64,000 nucleotides of DNA from Synechococcus sp. PCC 7336 (GCF_000332275.1 NZ_CM001776.1:3656008-3720007); one strand, 5' to 3'; shown: positions 34,765 to 44,734, counted from the first letter of the stretch. A program made the numbers and translations. The notes: generated by a model from the sequence alone, not told the origin.

Positions 34765-34870
34765 CCCCCTAGGGAGAGGGGAGCAACAGCCTCAAACCCG
34801 CAATCTACCGTCCGGTTCCCCATTCCCCAATTTTGGGGGATGGGGGCCAGACACCTGCCGAACTGACGTT
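34765..34870. repeat. MITE-like repeat, left-truncated copy
   Basis: This copy starts in the CCCCTAGGGAGAGGGG palindrome and continues with the shared core (AGCAACAGCCTCAAACCCGC). It ends with the family right terminus (GGCCAGACACC, then TGCCGAACTGACGTT). The left terminus is missing. It sits between the ligase and SIMPL genes. The core matches the reference copy at 29777 very closely. Confidence 0.78.
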
Positions 34871-34982
34871 ACTCAATGGCGATCGCCAGCTCTCCTCCAT
34901 CGCTTGTTACAAAAATCGATCTCTGACACGTTCCCTCTTCATTCTTCGCTAGCGTGAAACTAGCAAAGATAGAGATTCTCCC

Positions 34983-35675
34983 ATGCGCCGACTGCTCCCC
35001 CCCCTCTTCGCAGCCCTGCTGCTCAGTTTCTCTCTCGCCCTCCCCCTCTCTGCCCGAGAAGAGCTCGATCGCACCCTCACCGTCACCGGTCGAGGCACAG
35101 TCGCAGTGGAAACGGCGATCGCCACCATCCGATTGGGGGTCGCCGTAGAAGGAGAATCAGCTAGCGAGGTCCAGGCAGAAGTCGCCGAACGGACGGATAG
35201 TGTTGTTTCGAAATTGCAGGAATTAGCCATCGATAACCTACAAACCACCGGCATTTCCCTCTATCCCCAAACCTTCACGCGAGAAGACACCAGGATTACC
35301 TCAGTGCGGGGCGAAAATACTGTGCAGTTTGAGGTACCAGTCGAGGTGGCAGGTAAGACTTTGGACGATGCTGTCGGAGCCGGAGCCAGTCGCATTCATT
35401 CAATCTCGTTTCGACCGACAGACGAAAACGCCGAAGCGGGGCGCGACGAAGCACTACGATTGGCCGTGGACGATGCCATCTCCCAAGCAGAAGTCGTCTT
35501 AGACGCCCTCGACTTCGAACTCACCTCCATTCGGACGATTCAAGTGAATAGTGCCAGCAACAATCCCATTCCCGTGGTGCAGTTTGGGGAACTGAGTCGG
35601 GCTGCTGCGACCACCCCTGTGGTGGGGGGCGATCGCGACATTAGTGCTACCGTCACGGTGACGGTCGAGTACTGA
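34983..35675 (+). CDS. SIMPL (DUF541) domain protein, exported
   Basis: This is a 230-residue protein. A signal peptide (MRRLLPPLFAALLLSFSLAL, cleavage near LSAREE) is followed by a DUF541/SIMPL domain: LTVTGRGTVAVETAIATIRL, SKLQELAIDNLQTTGISLYP, then DDAVGAGASRIHSISF and the C-terminal strands ISATVTVTVEY. Such proteins are periplasmic or membrane-associated, and the founding member interacts with a mouse kinase-associated protein. Bacterial roles are poorly known, with some linked to oxidative stress. It is monocistronic and nearly abuts the convergent uvrC (18 bases). Confidence 0.88.
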   Translation: MRRLLPPLFAALLLSFSLALPLSAREELDRTLTVTGRGTVAVETAIATIRLGVAVEGESASEVQAEVAERTDSVVSKLQELAIDNLQTTGISLYPQTFTREDTRITSVRGENTVQFEVPVEVAGKTLDDAVGAGASRIHSISFRPTDENAEAGRDEALRLAVDDAISQAEVVLDALDFELTSIRTIQVNSASNNPIPVVQFGELSRAAATTPVVGGDRDISATVTVTVEY

Positions 35676-35693
35676 AAGGGAGGGAGGGAATTT

Positions 35694-37577
35694 CTAAGTG
35701 GTCTCGATCTCCGACGCAGCCGCTTCGGGATGGAAGTAATCGTAGATCTGTTGGGCTAACTTCGGGCCAATTCCCGCCACCCGAGCCAGCTCCTCCGGCT
35801 TAGCGATCTGAATGCGGGAGACCGTCTGGAACTCGGCCAATAATAGTTTTTGTCGGTGGGCTCCCAAACCGGGGACATCGTCGAGACTGGAATATTGCTG
35901 GCGAACTTTGCGCTGCTGGCGGTGAAAAGTAATGGCAAAGCGGTGGGCTTCATCTCGCAAACGCTGTAGCAGCAAGCGCCCCGGATCGTCATTGTCGAGC
36001 ACAATCGGCTGCGATCGCTCCGGTAGAAAAATAGCCTCCTCCCGCTTCGCCAGCCCCAAAACAGGCAGATCCTCCAACCCCAATTCCTCCAGCACCGCCA
36101 TCACCGCAGAGAGCTGACCCTTGCCCCCGTCGATCAACACCAGATCGGGAATCTCTCCATCTGCCAGCTTGCCAAACCGGCGGCGGGCCACCTCGGCATG
36201 GCTGGCAAAGTCGTCAGACCGACCGATATGCACGTCGGGGTTGCGGATTTTGTAGCGGCGGTAATGTTGATTGGCGGGCAAACCGTCGATAAAGACGACG
36301 CGACTGCCCACCGCATCCGAGCCCTGAATGTGGGAAATATCGTAGGCTTCCATGCGGTGGGGGGGAGCGGGGAGATCTAACACATCGGCCAGACGTTGCA
36401 GGGCGACGGCATCGCGATCGGCGAGGCGTTGGGTGCGATCGAGTTCGTATTGGGCGTTGCGCTCCACCATCTCCAACAGCTCGGCCTTCATCTGTCGTTG
36501 AGGGGCTAGCAACGAGATTTTGCGGCCCTTTTTCTGACTCAGCCACGCTTCCAAAAAGTCAGCATCGGGGAGGGGATATTGGGTCGAGATCTCTGGGGGG
36601 ATTTCCACCGGATCGCAGTTTTGATAGTGCTCCTCCAAGACCCGCTGCAGAATTGTGGCCGGATCGTACCCTTGGTTTTCAGCGATAAAGCCCAACCGCC
36701 CCACCAGTTTGCCCGCCCGCACTTGGAACAGTTGAATGCAGGCGCGATGGGGATTGGCGGCTAGAGCGATCGCATCGCGGGAAGCTGTCGAGTTGGGCAA
36801 TGATACCTTCTGCCGCTCCCCCAACTGCTGCAAGCCCTGAATTTGGTCCCGAAACCGAGCTGCTGCCTCGAAATTCTCCTCGGCAGCGGCCCCATACATG
36901 CGCGTTTCTAACTGGGCCAGCAGCTCATCCGCCTGCCCCTGAAATACCATTGCCACCCCTTCCAAGGTTTTGTGATAGTTCTGCGGGTCGATCGACCCTT
37001 GACAGACGCCGGGACAGCGACCGATGTCGTAATTGAGGCAAGTGCGATCTTTGTAGAGGGGTTTGGACCGCTGGCGCAGGGGGAAAATTCGTTTGACTAA
37101 TCGCAGGGTATAGCGGAGGGAGCTGACATCGGTGTAGGGACCGTAATAGCGATCGCGCTTGCCGCTTTTCTCCTTCTGCATCCTGCGGTTGCGGGTGATG
37201 AACAGTTGCGGATAGTCCTGCGACCAGGTGATGCAGAGGTAAGGATATTTCTTGTCGTCTTTGAGCAGGACGTTATAGGGAGGTTGGTGGCGCTTGATTA
37301 AGTTGTCTTCGAGGGCGAGGGCTTCGGCTTCGGTGTCGGTGACAATAAATTCGATTTCCCACACCTGCATCACCATTCGCTGCTTGCGCGGCGTCAGGTC
37401 CGAGCTGAAGCGGAAATAGGACCGTACCCGCGATCGCAATTTCTTCGATTTGCCCACGTACAAAATATTGTCGGTTTTATCCCGCATCAGATAGACCCCC
37501 GGTTCGAAGGGGATCTCTTGGAGGCGCGCTTCCAGCACCTCGCGGTTTTGCAATAGCGGCACGGCGGTGGCGCTCAT
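35694..37577 (-). CDS. uvrC: Excinuclease ABC subunit C
   Basis: This is a 627-residue nucleotide-excision-repair endonuclease. The N-terminal GIY-YIG nuclease reads [20 protein letters not shown], then [10 protein letters not shown] cysteine region reads [19 protein letters not shown] motif follows ([20 protein letters not shown]), then the RNase H-like UvrC domain ([31 protein letters not shown]). Two helix-hairpin-helix motifs near the C-terminus ([34 protein letters not shown]) complete it. All nuclease and DNA-binding parts are intact. It makes the 3' and 5' incisions with UvrB. It is monocistronic, and no other uvr gene is in the window. Confidence 0.97.
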   Translation of the reverse strand: MSATAVPLLQNREVLEARLQEIPFEPGVYLMRDKTDNILYVGKSKKLRSRVRSYFRFSSDLTPRKQRMVMQVWEIEFIVTDTEAEALALEDNLIKRHQPPYNVLLKDDKKYPYLCITWSQDYPQLFITRNRRMQKEKSGKRDRYYGPYTDVSSLRYTLRLVKRIFPLRQRSKPLYKDRTCLNYDIGRCPGVCQGSIDPQNYHKTLEGVAMVFQGQADELLAQLETRMYGAAAEENFEAAARFRDQIQGLQQLGERQKVSLPNSTASRDAIALAANPHRACIQLFQVRAGKLVGRLGFIAENQGYDPATILQRVLEEHYQNCDPVEIPPEISTQYPLPDADFLEAWLSQKKGRKISLLAPQRQMKAELLEMVERNAQYELDRTQRLADRDAVALQRLADVLDLPAPPHRMEAYDISHIQGSDAVGSRVVFIDGLPANQHYRRYKIRNPDVHIGRSDDFASHAEVARRRFGKLADGEIPDLVLIDGGKGQLSAVMAVLEELGLEDLPVLGLAKREEAIFLPERSQPIVLDNDDPGRLLLQRLRDEAHRFAITFHRQQRKVRQQYSSLDDVPGLGAHRQKLLLAEFQTVSRIQIAKPEELARVAGIGPKLAQQIYDYFHPEAAASEIETT

Positions 37578-37654
37578 ACCCGAAATACGCTCTGGGAGGT
37601 TATTTCAGGTTAGCGCAATGGCTGGCGATCGAGGCATCGATCGCTCCCGCAGAC

Positions 37655-38905
37655 CTACTCCGCTTCAGTGTTATCCAGCTCAACTGCCTCTAGAAAACGG
37701 GGGAGGAAATCGGGTAGAGCACTTTGAATGCGCTCCCAACTATGAATAAAGGGGGTTTCCATAGGATTGGCCAAAAAGATATCTCCAGCGGTGATAATGC
37801 TTTCCGCAAAGACTTCAACAGCCTGTTCTTCTTCGTGGCGATCGAACTTCAGCGCGTTGATAATTGCATTATTTTGGTGAACTGCCACCAAGTCTAAAGC
37901 GAGACGATAGTAAGTGGCTTTGAGAGTACGGAAAGTTTCCTGCGTGAGGATGTGGCCTTGGATAGCTAATTTGCGGAACAGAGCCTTAGTAATATCGAGG
38001 CTCATTTTGGCCAAGCCTGCATGTTTATCCTTATCGGCTAGCGCTCGATCTTCGGGACCGCCATATAGAGATTTATGTTTGTGATCGTAAATGTCTAAAA
38101 TTTCTGTTTGGCAGATGCGATGGGGGGCATGATTGCGCTGAATTTCTGACAGGACGCCAATTTCTAGCCCCCAATCGCTGGGAATGCGCAGTCCGGGAAT
38201 GATATGTGCCATTAGGGCAAATTCACCGGCAAGAGGATATCGAAAACTATCGAGATAGTCTAGATATGGCGTACTGCCTAAAGTCAGTTTCATGGCCCGC
38301 AGTAAAGGGGTCACCAGCAGGCGAGTGACCCGCCCCTTGAGTTTCCGATCGCCACTGACGCGAGCGTAATAGCCTTTGCAAAAGCGGTAGTCGAAGTTGG
38401 GATTGGCCACCGGGTAAAGCAACCTGGCCAGCAGACTGCGATCGTAGGTGGCGATATCGCAGTCGTGCAGGGCGAGCGCATCGCAGCGCTGGGAGGCCAT
38501 CATATAGCCCAAGCAATACCAGACATTGCGACCTTTACCCATTGCTTGAGGTGCTAAATCCAGCACAGCCAGTTCTCGTTCGAGGGCTTGCAAGCGAGGG
38601 CCGTCGTTCCAAAGAATGCGGTGATGTTGGGGCAGTCGAGAGAAATATTCGCGGGCGTACAGCCACTGGTCGAGATTGGCGCGATCGAGGCCAATCACGA
38701 TTTCTGACAGATAGGGTACCTGCTTCAGCTCCATCAGAATCTGCGGCAAAGCATCGGATTCTAATTCCGAAAACAGGGCTGGCAGCACCAGACCCAAACG
38801 CCGCTGTTGAGAAAATTGAATCAGGTCGGCTTCCAATTCGGCCGTGGAACGATCGGTTAGGTTGTGCAAAGTGGCGATCGCGCCATGCTGAAAGAAGTCC
38901 GCCAT
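37655..38905 (-). CDS. gpgS: Probable glucosyl-3-phosphoglycerate synthase (GT81)
   Basis: This is a 416-residue, GT-A-fold glycosyltransferase. The nucleotide-sugar metal site is in LALHDCDIATY (DxD-like). It is followed by FCKGYYARVSGDRKLKGRVT, an acceptor/catalytic region typical of GpgS/MpgS, and PSDWGLEIGVLSEI, HAPHRICQTEILDIYDHKHK. It should transfer glucose (or mannose) to 3-phosphoglycerate for a compatible solute. The ATG at 38905 has AGGAG five bases upstream; the frame is open to 39028, overlapping the next gene's stop. It directly follows the phosphatase gene on the same strand, making a two-gene operon. Glucose versus mannose donor is not decided by sequence alone. Confidence 0.78.
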   Translation of the reverse strand: MADFFQHGAIATLHNLTDRSTAELEADLIQFSQQRRLGLVLPALFSELESDALPQILMELKQVPYLSEIVIGLDRANLDQWLYAREYFSRLPQHHRILWNDGPRLQALERELAVLDLAPQAMGKGRNVWYCLGYMMASQRCDALALHDCDIATYDRSLLARLLYPVANPNFDYRFCKGYYARVSGDRKLKGRVTRLLVTPLLRAMKLTLGSTPYLDYLDSFRYPLAGEFALMAHIIPGLRIPSDWGLEIGVLSEIQRNHAPHRICQTEILDIYDHKHKSLYGGPEDRALADKDKHAGLAKMSLDITKALFRKLAIQGHILTQETFRTLKATYYRLALDLVAVHQNNAIINALKFDRHEEEQAVEVFAESIITAGDIFLANPMETPFIHSWERIQSALPDFLPRFLEAVELDNTEAE

Positions 38906-38976
38906 GTCTCTCCTATCCTTAAACCCACTTGAGAATAGCTTGTTTGGGTCGATGGACGGTGATGTCCCAAATACAG

Positions 38977-39798
38977 CTAGAGATTCAAACTCCGCTCCTC
39001 GAGAATATGGGTCACAGCCTCCGTCCATCCTAAGGGACCGGGCTGCTCTGGCTGCAAGAGGTTCTTCACCCCCGTCACCTCAAAACTGGCACGATGGGGA
39101 TTGGGGATCGAGACACCAATGTCGGCTACTCGCAACATCGGCAGATCGTTGGGGCTATCGCCCAAAGCCACCACAATCCACTCTTGTTGAGGGAACGCCC
39201 TGCGATATCTCTCAACTAGCCAGCTTAAAGCCTTGCCTTTATCTGCTTTGGCCGTGACGTGGCGGAACCTGCCCCCGCGAGTGGTTTGTAGCCCCCTGTT
39301 CGCGATCGCCGCCACAAACTCTCCATAGGCCGTTTCGCTATCCTCCCAAAGCAGCGGTTCCGACCCCGATCGCTGTTTGGCCGCCACAGCCCCTTCCACA
39401 GACAGGCCCGTAATTTCAGCCAGCTCTGCCGCACTCAGATCGGCAAATCCGCGAAAGCAATATCCCCGTTGCTGTCGCAGGCGATCGATTTGCCTGACAA
39501 GGTCGGCGTAGGGCGGTCCGAAGACCTCGATTTCTGGGTTCGGCGATCGGGCTGGGCGATCGAGTTGGCCGGAGGGAATGACCACTGCAGCGCCATTCTC
39601 AATGATGAAAGGAGCGCGGATATGCAGGGTTTCCCGCAACAGTGTTTGTTCTGCGAGGGTTTTGCTGGAATTGAAGACGATGGGATAGCCTCGCGCTTGA
39701 AGGCGGGCAATAGTGGGTAGGGTCGCTTCGCAGCTATAGGTTTTATGGTCGAGCAAAGTCCCATCTAAATCTGTCGCGACCAGCAGTTTTTTCGTCAA
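38977..39798 (-). CDS. gpgP: Glucosyl/mannosyl-3-phosphoglycerate phosphatase (HAD-IIB)
   Basis: This is a 273-residue Cof-type HAD phosphatase. Motif I is ATDLDGTLLD (nucleophile and acid Asp), motif II is in VFNSSKTLAEQ, motif III Lys is in TAKADKGKALSWLV, and motif IV is VVALGDSPNDLPMLRVAD. The cap residues (YCFRGFADLSAAELAEITGL) match the MPGP/GpgP group. It would remove phosphate from glucosyl- or mannosyl-3-phosphoglycerate made by the adjacent glycosyltransferase, giving a neutral compatible solute. In some cyanobacteria this solute accumulates in nitrogen starvation. The start ATG is at 39798. Confidence 0.82.
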   Translation of the reverse strand: MTKKLLVATDLDGTLLDHKTYSCEATLPTIARLQARGYPIVFNSSKTLAEQTLLRETLHIRAPFIIENGAAVVIPSGQLDRPARSPNPEIEVFGPPYADLVRQIDRLRQQRGYCFRGFADLSAAELAEITGLSVEGAVAAKQRSGSEPLLWEDSETAYGEFVAAIANRGLQTTRGGRFRHVTAKADKGKALSWLVERYRRAFPQQEWIVVALGDSPNDLPMLRVADIGVSIPNPHRASFEVTGVKNLLQPEQPGPLGWTEAVTHILEERSLNL

Positions 39799-40037
39799 AA
39801 TCGCACCTCAGTAGGACCTATGAAAGGTTAACCGCCACAAATGTCCAATCGTGGCGGAGGCGAGTTGCACGAGGGCAAGCCCGCAAACCGCAGGATTATC
39901 GTAGCGGGTGGCGATATCGCCCCACTAGCCAATCTGCCCCATTCATTTGACTCGCAATTGCTGCCAGTGCTGAATGCCAGAGCGAAATCGAGCAGCATAA
40001 GTCAAGATGGGGATGACTGTCAGCCTGTGCGATCTCC

Positions 40038-42239
40038 ATGACTGCTCCCGACACGCAACTCAGCTCGCCCTCCACCCCCAAGAGTGACCCCCACAATGGC
40101 GCTGGAGGAGTGCAACTGATATCTGTCGATGGACCTGCAGAGTTGACACTGCCAACTGAGCCACTCGAGAAAGTTCCCCCCGAGTATTATCTCAATCGAG
40201 AATTGAGCTGGTTGGAATTCAACCGACGCGTCTTGCACGAAGCCCTCGACGATCGCACGCCCCTACTCGAACGATTGAAGTTTCTAGGCATCTTTTCCAG
40301 TAACCTGGATGAATTTTTCATGGTGCGGGTGGCAGCGATCCAACAGCAGATCGAAGCAGGGGTGACCTCCAGAACCGCCGACGGCCTCACCCCTCCCGAA
40401 CAATTGGGACGCATTCAAGAACATCTGCGCCCCATCGTGGCACAGCAACATAAGTGTTTCGAAAAGGTGCTGCGCCCCGCCCTCGCCCAACTGGGGGTGC
40501 GCATTCTGAGCTACGCAGATCTCGATCGCCAGCAGCAAGATTATCTCAAGGATTACTTCGAGTGCCATATCTTCCCCATTCTCACCCCCCTAGCCGTCGA
40601 TCCCGGTCACCCCTTTCCTTACATTTCTAACCTCAGCCTCAACCTGGCGGTCTTGGTTTACGACCCCCGCGACGGCCTGGAACATTTTGCCCGCGTCAAA
40701 GTGCCCCGCGCCCTCAACCGGTTTATTCAGTTGGGAGATAGTTTAGATTTTGTGCCGCTAGAGCACGCCATTGGCAACAATCTGGAGCCCTTGTTCGAGG
40801 GCATGGAAATTCGGACGTACCACCCCTTCCGCATTACCCGCAATGCCGATTTAGCGATCGAAGAAGAAGAGGCAGGCGATCTACTTCTCGCGATTGAAGA
40901 GGAACTTCGCAAGCAGCGCTTGGGGGGCTCTGCCGTGCGGCTGGAGCTGTCTGCCGGTACCCCCGACAAGATTCGCAATAAGCTCGTGGATCAATTGGAG
41001 CTAGACGAGCGATGCATTTACGAGATTGACGGCCTGCTGGGCCTCGATAGCCTGTTTGCCTTTATGTCGCTGGATTTTCCAGGGTACAAAGATACCCCCT
41101 GGACGCCCACCGCTCCCCCCCGCTTCAGACACCTGGACAGCGACAATCCCGCCGCTATTTTTGCGGCGATTCGCAAAGGGGATATTCTCGTCCACCATCC
41201 CTACGACTCGTTTAGCGGCAGTGTCTTGCGGTTTATTCAAGCGGCCTCTCGCGATCGCAATGTCATGAGTATCAAGCAGACGCTCTATCGCACCTCGGGC
41301 GATTCGCCAGTGATTCAGGCCCTAATCGATGCAGCGGCCGCGGGCAAACAGGTGGCCGTGTTGGTGGAACTGAAAGCTCGCTTTGATGAAGCGAATAATA
41401 TTCAGTGGGCGCGACGGCTAGAAAACGCAGGCGTTCACGTCGTTTACGGGGTGATCGGACTCAAGACCCACACTAAATTGTCGCTGGCGGTGCGCAAGGA
41501 AGACGATTGCCTGCGCAGCTACGTTCACATCGGCACGGGCAATTACAATCCCAAAACCGCCCGTCTCTACACCGATTTGGGCTTATTCAGCTGCGATGAA
41601 GCGTTAGGAGCAGATGCGATCGATCTGTTTAATTTCTTGACCGGATATTCTCATCAGCAGTCCTATCGCAAACTGTTGGTGGCTCCGGTATCGCTGCGAT
41701 CGCGCATTACCGAAATGATTCGTCGCGAAACGGCTCGCCAACGTAGGTTTAACCAGACAGGCGAGGGCAAGGGGGGTCGCATCATCGCCAAGATGAACTC
41801 GTTGGTGGATGCCCAAATCATTGAAGCCCTCTACGAAGCGGGGAAAGAGGGGGTGGAAATCGATCTGATTGTGCGGGGAATTTGCTGTCTGCGCCCTGGC
41901 GTGCCCGGTTTGAGCGAGAGTATTCGGGTTATCAGTGTGATTGGCCGCTTTTTGGAGCACTCGCGGATTTTCTATTTTGCCAATGGAGGGGAAGAGGAAA
42001 TCTACATTGGCAGCGCCGACTGGATGACTCGAAACCTAGATCGGCGGGTGGAAGCAGTCACTCCGGTGAGCGATCCGAAGTTGATGGCAGAGCTGTTGGA
42101 GTTATTGCGGGTCATGTTGGCAGACAATCGCCAAGCTTGGGACTTGCAGTCGGACGGCAGCTACAAGCAGCGGCGACCCCACAGGGGAAAACATCGCAGT
42201 ACCCATCAGGTCTTAATGGCCCGAGCCTTAGAGCGCTGA
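40038..42239 (+). CDS. ppk1: Polyphosphate kinase
   Basis: This is a 733-residue PPK1. The N-terminal domain begins PEYYLNRELSWLEFNRRVLH. The autophosphorylated His is in YGVIGLKTHTKLSLAVRK, and the conserved HIGTGNYNPKTARLYTDLGL and IDLIVRGICCLRPGVPGLSE are present. A second catalytic His region, EHSRIFYFANGGEEEIYIGS, completes the site. It reversibly makes polyphosphate from ATP as phosphate and energy storage. The N-terminal 40 residues are a disordered Pro/Ser-rich leader. The ATG at 40038 is preceded by a short AT-poor leader. It is monocistronic, and the 3' end is followed by a MITE-like repeat. Confidence 0.97.
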   Translation: MTAPDTQLSSPSTPKSDPHNGAGGVQLISVDGPAELTLPTEPLEKVPPEYYLNRELSWLEFNRRVLHEALDDRTPLLERLKFLGIFSSNLDEFFMVRVAAIQQQIEAGVTSRTADGLTPPEQLGRIQEHLRPIVAQQHKCFEKVLRPALAQLGVRILSYADLDRQQQDYLKDYFECHIFPILTPLAVDPGHPFPYISNLSLNLAVLVYDPRDGLEHFARVKVPRALNRFIQLGDSLDFVPLEHAIGNNLEPLFEGMEIRTYHPFRITRNADLAIEEEEAGDLLLAIEEELRKQRLGGSAVRLELSAGTPDKIRNKLVDQLELDERCIYEIDGLLGLDSLFAFMSLDFPGYKDTPWTPTAPPRFRHLDSDNPAAIFAAIRKGDILVHHPYDSFSGSVLRFIQAASRDRNVMSIKQTLYRTSGDSPVIQALIDAAAAGKQVAVLVELKARFDEANNIQWARRLENAGVHVVYGVIGLKTHTKLSLAVRKEDDCLRSYVHIGTGNYNPKTARLYTDLGLFSCDEALGADAIDLFNFLTGYSHQQSYRKLLVAPVSLRSRITEMIRRETARQRRFNQTGEGKGGRIIAKMNSLVDAQIIEALYEAGKEGVEIDLIVRGICCLRPGVPGLSESIRVISVIGRFLEHSRIFYFANGGEEEIYIGSADWMTRNLDRRVEAVTPVSDPKLMAELLELLRVMLADNRQAWDLQSDGSYKQRRPHRGKHRSTHQVLMARALER

Positions 42240-42275
42240 AGTATCTGAGAAAAGGTGAACAGGCTATTCCTCTCA

Positions 42276-42330
42276 TCTCCCCTGGGAGAGGGGCTGGGGG
42301 TGAGGGTAATGAGGAGCCATCGAACCCGAG
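42276..42330 (-). repeat. MITE-like repeat, partial copy
   Basis: Read on the minus strand it begins TTCGATGGCTCC near 42330, continues with CCCTCACCCCCAGCCCC and ends in the CTCTCCCAGGGGAGATGAG palindrome. It represents the left terminus and first hairpin only. It lies between the converging ends of ppk1 and argF and may serve as their transcription end. Confidence 0.65.
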
Positions 42331-42332
42331 GC

Positions 42333-43271
42333 TCAGCCATCGTCAGTCATCAGGCTGACCAACAATGCCTTCTGCGCGTGCAAGCGATTTTCCGCCTGCT
42401 GCCACACCCGAGAGCGAGGCCCTTCCATCACCTCGTCCGTAATCTCCTCCCCGCGATGGGCGGGCAGACAGTGGAGCACGATCGCCTCGGCATCCGCTCG
42501 GGCCAACAAAGATTCGTTGAGTTGATAGGGCTCGAAAATGGGAATGCGGGACTCCGCCAGTGCCTCTTGACCCATGCTGGCCCACACATCCGTGTAGAGC
42601 ACCTGCGCCCCCTCCGCTGCCGCAACGGGATCGCTCAGAATATCGATCTGGCTGCCTGTCCGAGTGCTAGAGGCGATCGCCTTAGCCCGCTCCACAATTT
42701 CCGGCTTGGGCTCGAATCCCGTCGGGGTGGCCACCCGCACATTCATCCCCGTCAGTGCCCCCCCCAACAGCAAGGAATGAACAATGTTATTGCCATCGCC
42801 ACAATAGGTCAGAGTCAGCCCTTCAATTTGGCCGAAGACCTCTCGAATCGTCAGCAAATCCGCCAAAATTTGGCAGGGATGGTAAAGATCGGTGAGGGCG
42901 TTAATGATGGGAATATCGGCGAATTCGGCAAATTCCTCAATTTCCGTCTGATCGAAGGTGCGAATGGCTAAGGCATCCAGATAGCCGGACAAAATGCGGG
43001 CGGTGTCGCGGATGGGCTCCCCCCGACTGACCTGCATTGTGGTGGGCATCAGATCGAGTACCGACCCGCCACATTGGGCGATCGCCGCCGCAAAACTCAC
43101 CCGCGTGCGAGTAGACGCCTTGCGAAATAGCAGCCCTAACACCCGCCCCTGCAAACTCGCCCGCTCTCGGCCAGCCTTCAACTGTGCGGCCAACTGCAGC
43201 AGCAGGGCGACTTCCTCTGGAGACCAGTCGTTCAAGCTCAATAAATCGCGACCGTAAAGGGAATTTGCCAT
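42333..43271 (-). CDS. argF: Ornithine carbamoyltransferase
   Basis: This is a 312-residue enzyme that makes citrulline from ornithine and carbamoyl phosphate in arginine synthesis. The carbamoyl-phosphate loop is RKASTRTRVSFAAAIAQ, followed by HPCQILADLLTI, the ornithine site in YTDVWASMGQE, and the C-terminal HCLPAHRGEEITDEV, all intact. ATG 43271 is chosen because GGAAGG precedes it by 6 bases; the frame continues upstream to 43346 through a tandem repeat, which is not expected to be coding. It is monocistronic. Arginine-linked nitrogen storage is possible, but no cyanophycin genes are in the window. Confidence 0.95.
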   Translation of the reverse strand: MANSLYGRDLLSLNDWSPEEVALLLQLAAQLKAGRERASLQGRVLGLLFRKASTRTRVSFAAAIAQCGGSVLDLMPTTMQVSRGEPIRDTARILSGYLDALAIRTFDQTEIEEFAEFADIPIINALTDLYHPCQILADLLTIREVFGQIEGLTLTYCGDGNNIVHSLLLGGALTGMNVRVATPTGFEPKPEIVERAKAIASSTRTGSQIDILSDPVAAAEGAQVLYTDVWASMGQEALAESRIPIFEPYQLNESLLARADAEAIVLHCLPAHRGEEITDEVMEGPRSRVWQQAENRLHAQKALLVSLMTDDG

Positions 43272-43320
43272 AGAGCCTTCCAAAGCGATTGCGGGCAAGC
43301 AACAAACCTCGAGGTTCCTG

Positions 43321-43360
43321 CCAATGACAGACCAATGACAGACCAATGACAGACCAATGA
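43321..43360. repeat. 11-base tandem repeat upstream of argF
   Basis: The unit CCAATGACAGA occurs three times without mismatch (43321-43353) and is followed by the first seven bases of a fourth copy. It lies about 50 bases upstream of the argF start, in the likely promoter or leader. Exact identity suggests recent expansion and possible length variation. Confidence 0.9.
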
Positions 43361-43438
43361 AAACAGAAACTCTGGCCCCGCGAACGACGCCAGAATTTTC
43401 GCTTTTATTATCCTGTGTTGGCGACCCGTAGAAAAGGA

Positions 43439-44734
43439 TTAATTTGCGTTATGGGGGCCTGCTAATGCCTGCGGCTGGGCAGTTCTGCTGGCAAGCTGCA
43501 GTTTTAGGTTCTGTACGGCAGCCGCGTATTGCGGATCCGCTAGCGTGGCGACCAAGTCGCGATCGCTCGACAGCCGCTCTAGATCTGCCTCGCTCAACTC
43601 CGTCACGATATCGGGCGCAATGCCTTTATGGTCGATATCTCTGCCGCTGGGGGTGTGGTAGCGGGCGATGGTGACGGCTAAGCCCGAGTCTCCCGACAGG
43701 GCATGTACGGATTGGACTAGACCTTTACCAAACGTTTGGGTGCCTACTAAGACAGCGCGATGGTTATCTTGCAAGGCCCCCGCCAAAATTTCGCTAGCGC
43801 TGGCAGAGCCACCGTCCACTAAAACGGTTAGAGGCTTATCCGTTAGCGCCCGCCCGTTGGCAGAAATACTATCCTGAACCCCCTGACGGTTGATGGTGGA
43901 CACAATGCCGCCTTCATTTAAGAATAGGCGGGCAATTTCTGCACTGGAATACAACAGTCCTCCAGGATTGCCCCGCAGATCGAGGATGTAAGCTACCGCC
44001 CCCTGCACTTCTAAATCTTTGATGGCGGCACGCATTTTCTCAGAGGCATTGGCACTAAATTGCGTCAGCCGAATGTAGCCCACCAGATCGCCATTTTCGT
44101 TGTGGGTTTCGTATCGGACAGCCTGCAGTTCGATGCGATCGCGGGTGATTTCAAAATCAATTTCTTCTTCGCCGCGCAGAATCGTGAGGACGACCGTCGA
44201 ACCAATCTCGCCTCGAATCAAGTTCACGGCACCATTCACATCCATCCCTTCAGTATCGGTACCGTCAATACCAATGATGATGTCCTGAGACTGAACTCCC
44301 GCTTCAAACGCGGGAGAATCTTCAATCGGGGACACCACCAAGAGGCGACCGGTCTCCTCTTCCGCCCCCAGTTGAATCCCTACCCCTGTCAGTTCGCCCG
44401 AGGTATCGATCTGCATACTGGCAAATTGCTCGGGGTCCATAAACCGCGTGTAGGGATCGTCCAGTTCCCCCAGAGCATCTCGAATTGCGTTGTAGGCTTC
44501 TTCTTCAGTGGTGTAGTCGCGGGCCAGTAAGTCTCGGCGGGTTTGCTCCCAATCGACATTGTTAAAATCGCCATCGACGTATTCGCGATTGATAATCTGC
44601 CAAGCTTCGTCCACAACTTCTTTCGGATTGCTGCGAAAGCCCGCCCAACTGGGAGCCGCAATTTGTACGCCAACTAAAGTTACTAGGGCAGCCACAGAAG
44701 CAGTAGTGCTGAGTACGAAGCCACGCTTATTCAT
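43439..44734 (-). CDS. ctp: Carboxyl-terminal processing protease (S41, CtpA/B/C family)
   Basis: This is a 431-residue exported protease. A signal peptide (MNKRGFVLSTTASVAALVTL, cleavage near SWAG) is followed by the family N-terminal helical region (NPKEVVDEAWQIINREYV) and a PDZ domain (TGVGIQLGAEEETGRLLVVS, EAGVQSQDIIIGIDG). The S41 core has the Ser nucleophile in VDGGSASASEILAGAL and the general-base Lys in QTFGKGLVQS. Cyanobacteria carry three paralogues. CtpA matures the D1 protein of photosystem II, while CtpB and CtpC have other roles, and which one this is cannot be decided here. It is monocistronic. Confidence 0.93.
   Translation of the reverse strand: MNKRGFVLSTTASVAALVTLVGVQIAAPSWAGFRSNPKEVVDEAWQIINREYVDGDFNNVDWEQTRRDLLARDYTTEEEAYNAIRDALGELDDPYTRFMDPEQFASMQIDTSGELTGVGIQLGAEEETGRLLVVSPIEDSPAFEAGVQSQDIIIGIDGTDTEGMDVNGAVNLIRGEIGSTVVLTILRGEEEIDFEITRDRIELQAVRYETHNENGDLVGYIRLTQFSANASEKMRAAIKDLEVQGAVAYILDLRGNPGGLLYSSAEIARLFLNEGGIVSTINRQGVQDSISANGRALTDKPLTVLVDGGSASASEILAGALQDNHRAVLVGTQTFGKGLVQSVHALSGDSGLAVTIARYHTPSGRDIDHKGIAPDIVTELSEADLERLSSDRDLVATLADPQYAAAVQNLKLQLASRTAQPQALAGPHNAN

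Noticed and set aside
39841-40041. 66-codon plus-strand frame in the gpgP-ppk1 gap
   Set aside because: It overlaps the ppk1 start, has low-complexity composition and no ribosome-binding site.
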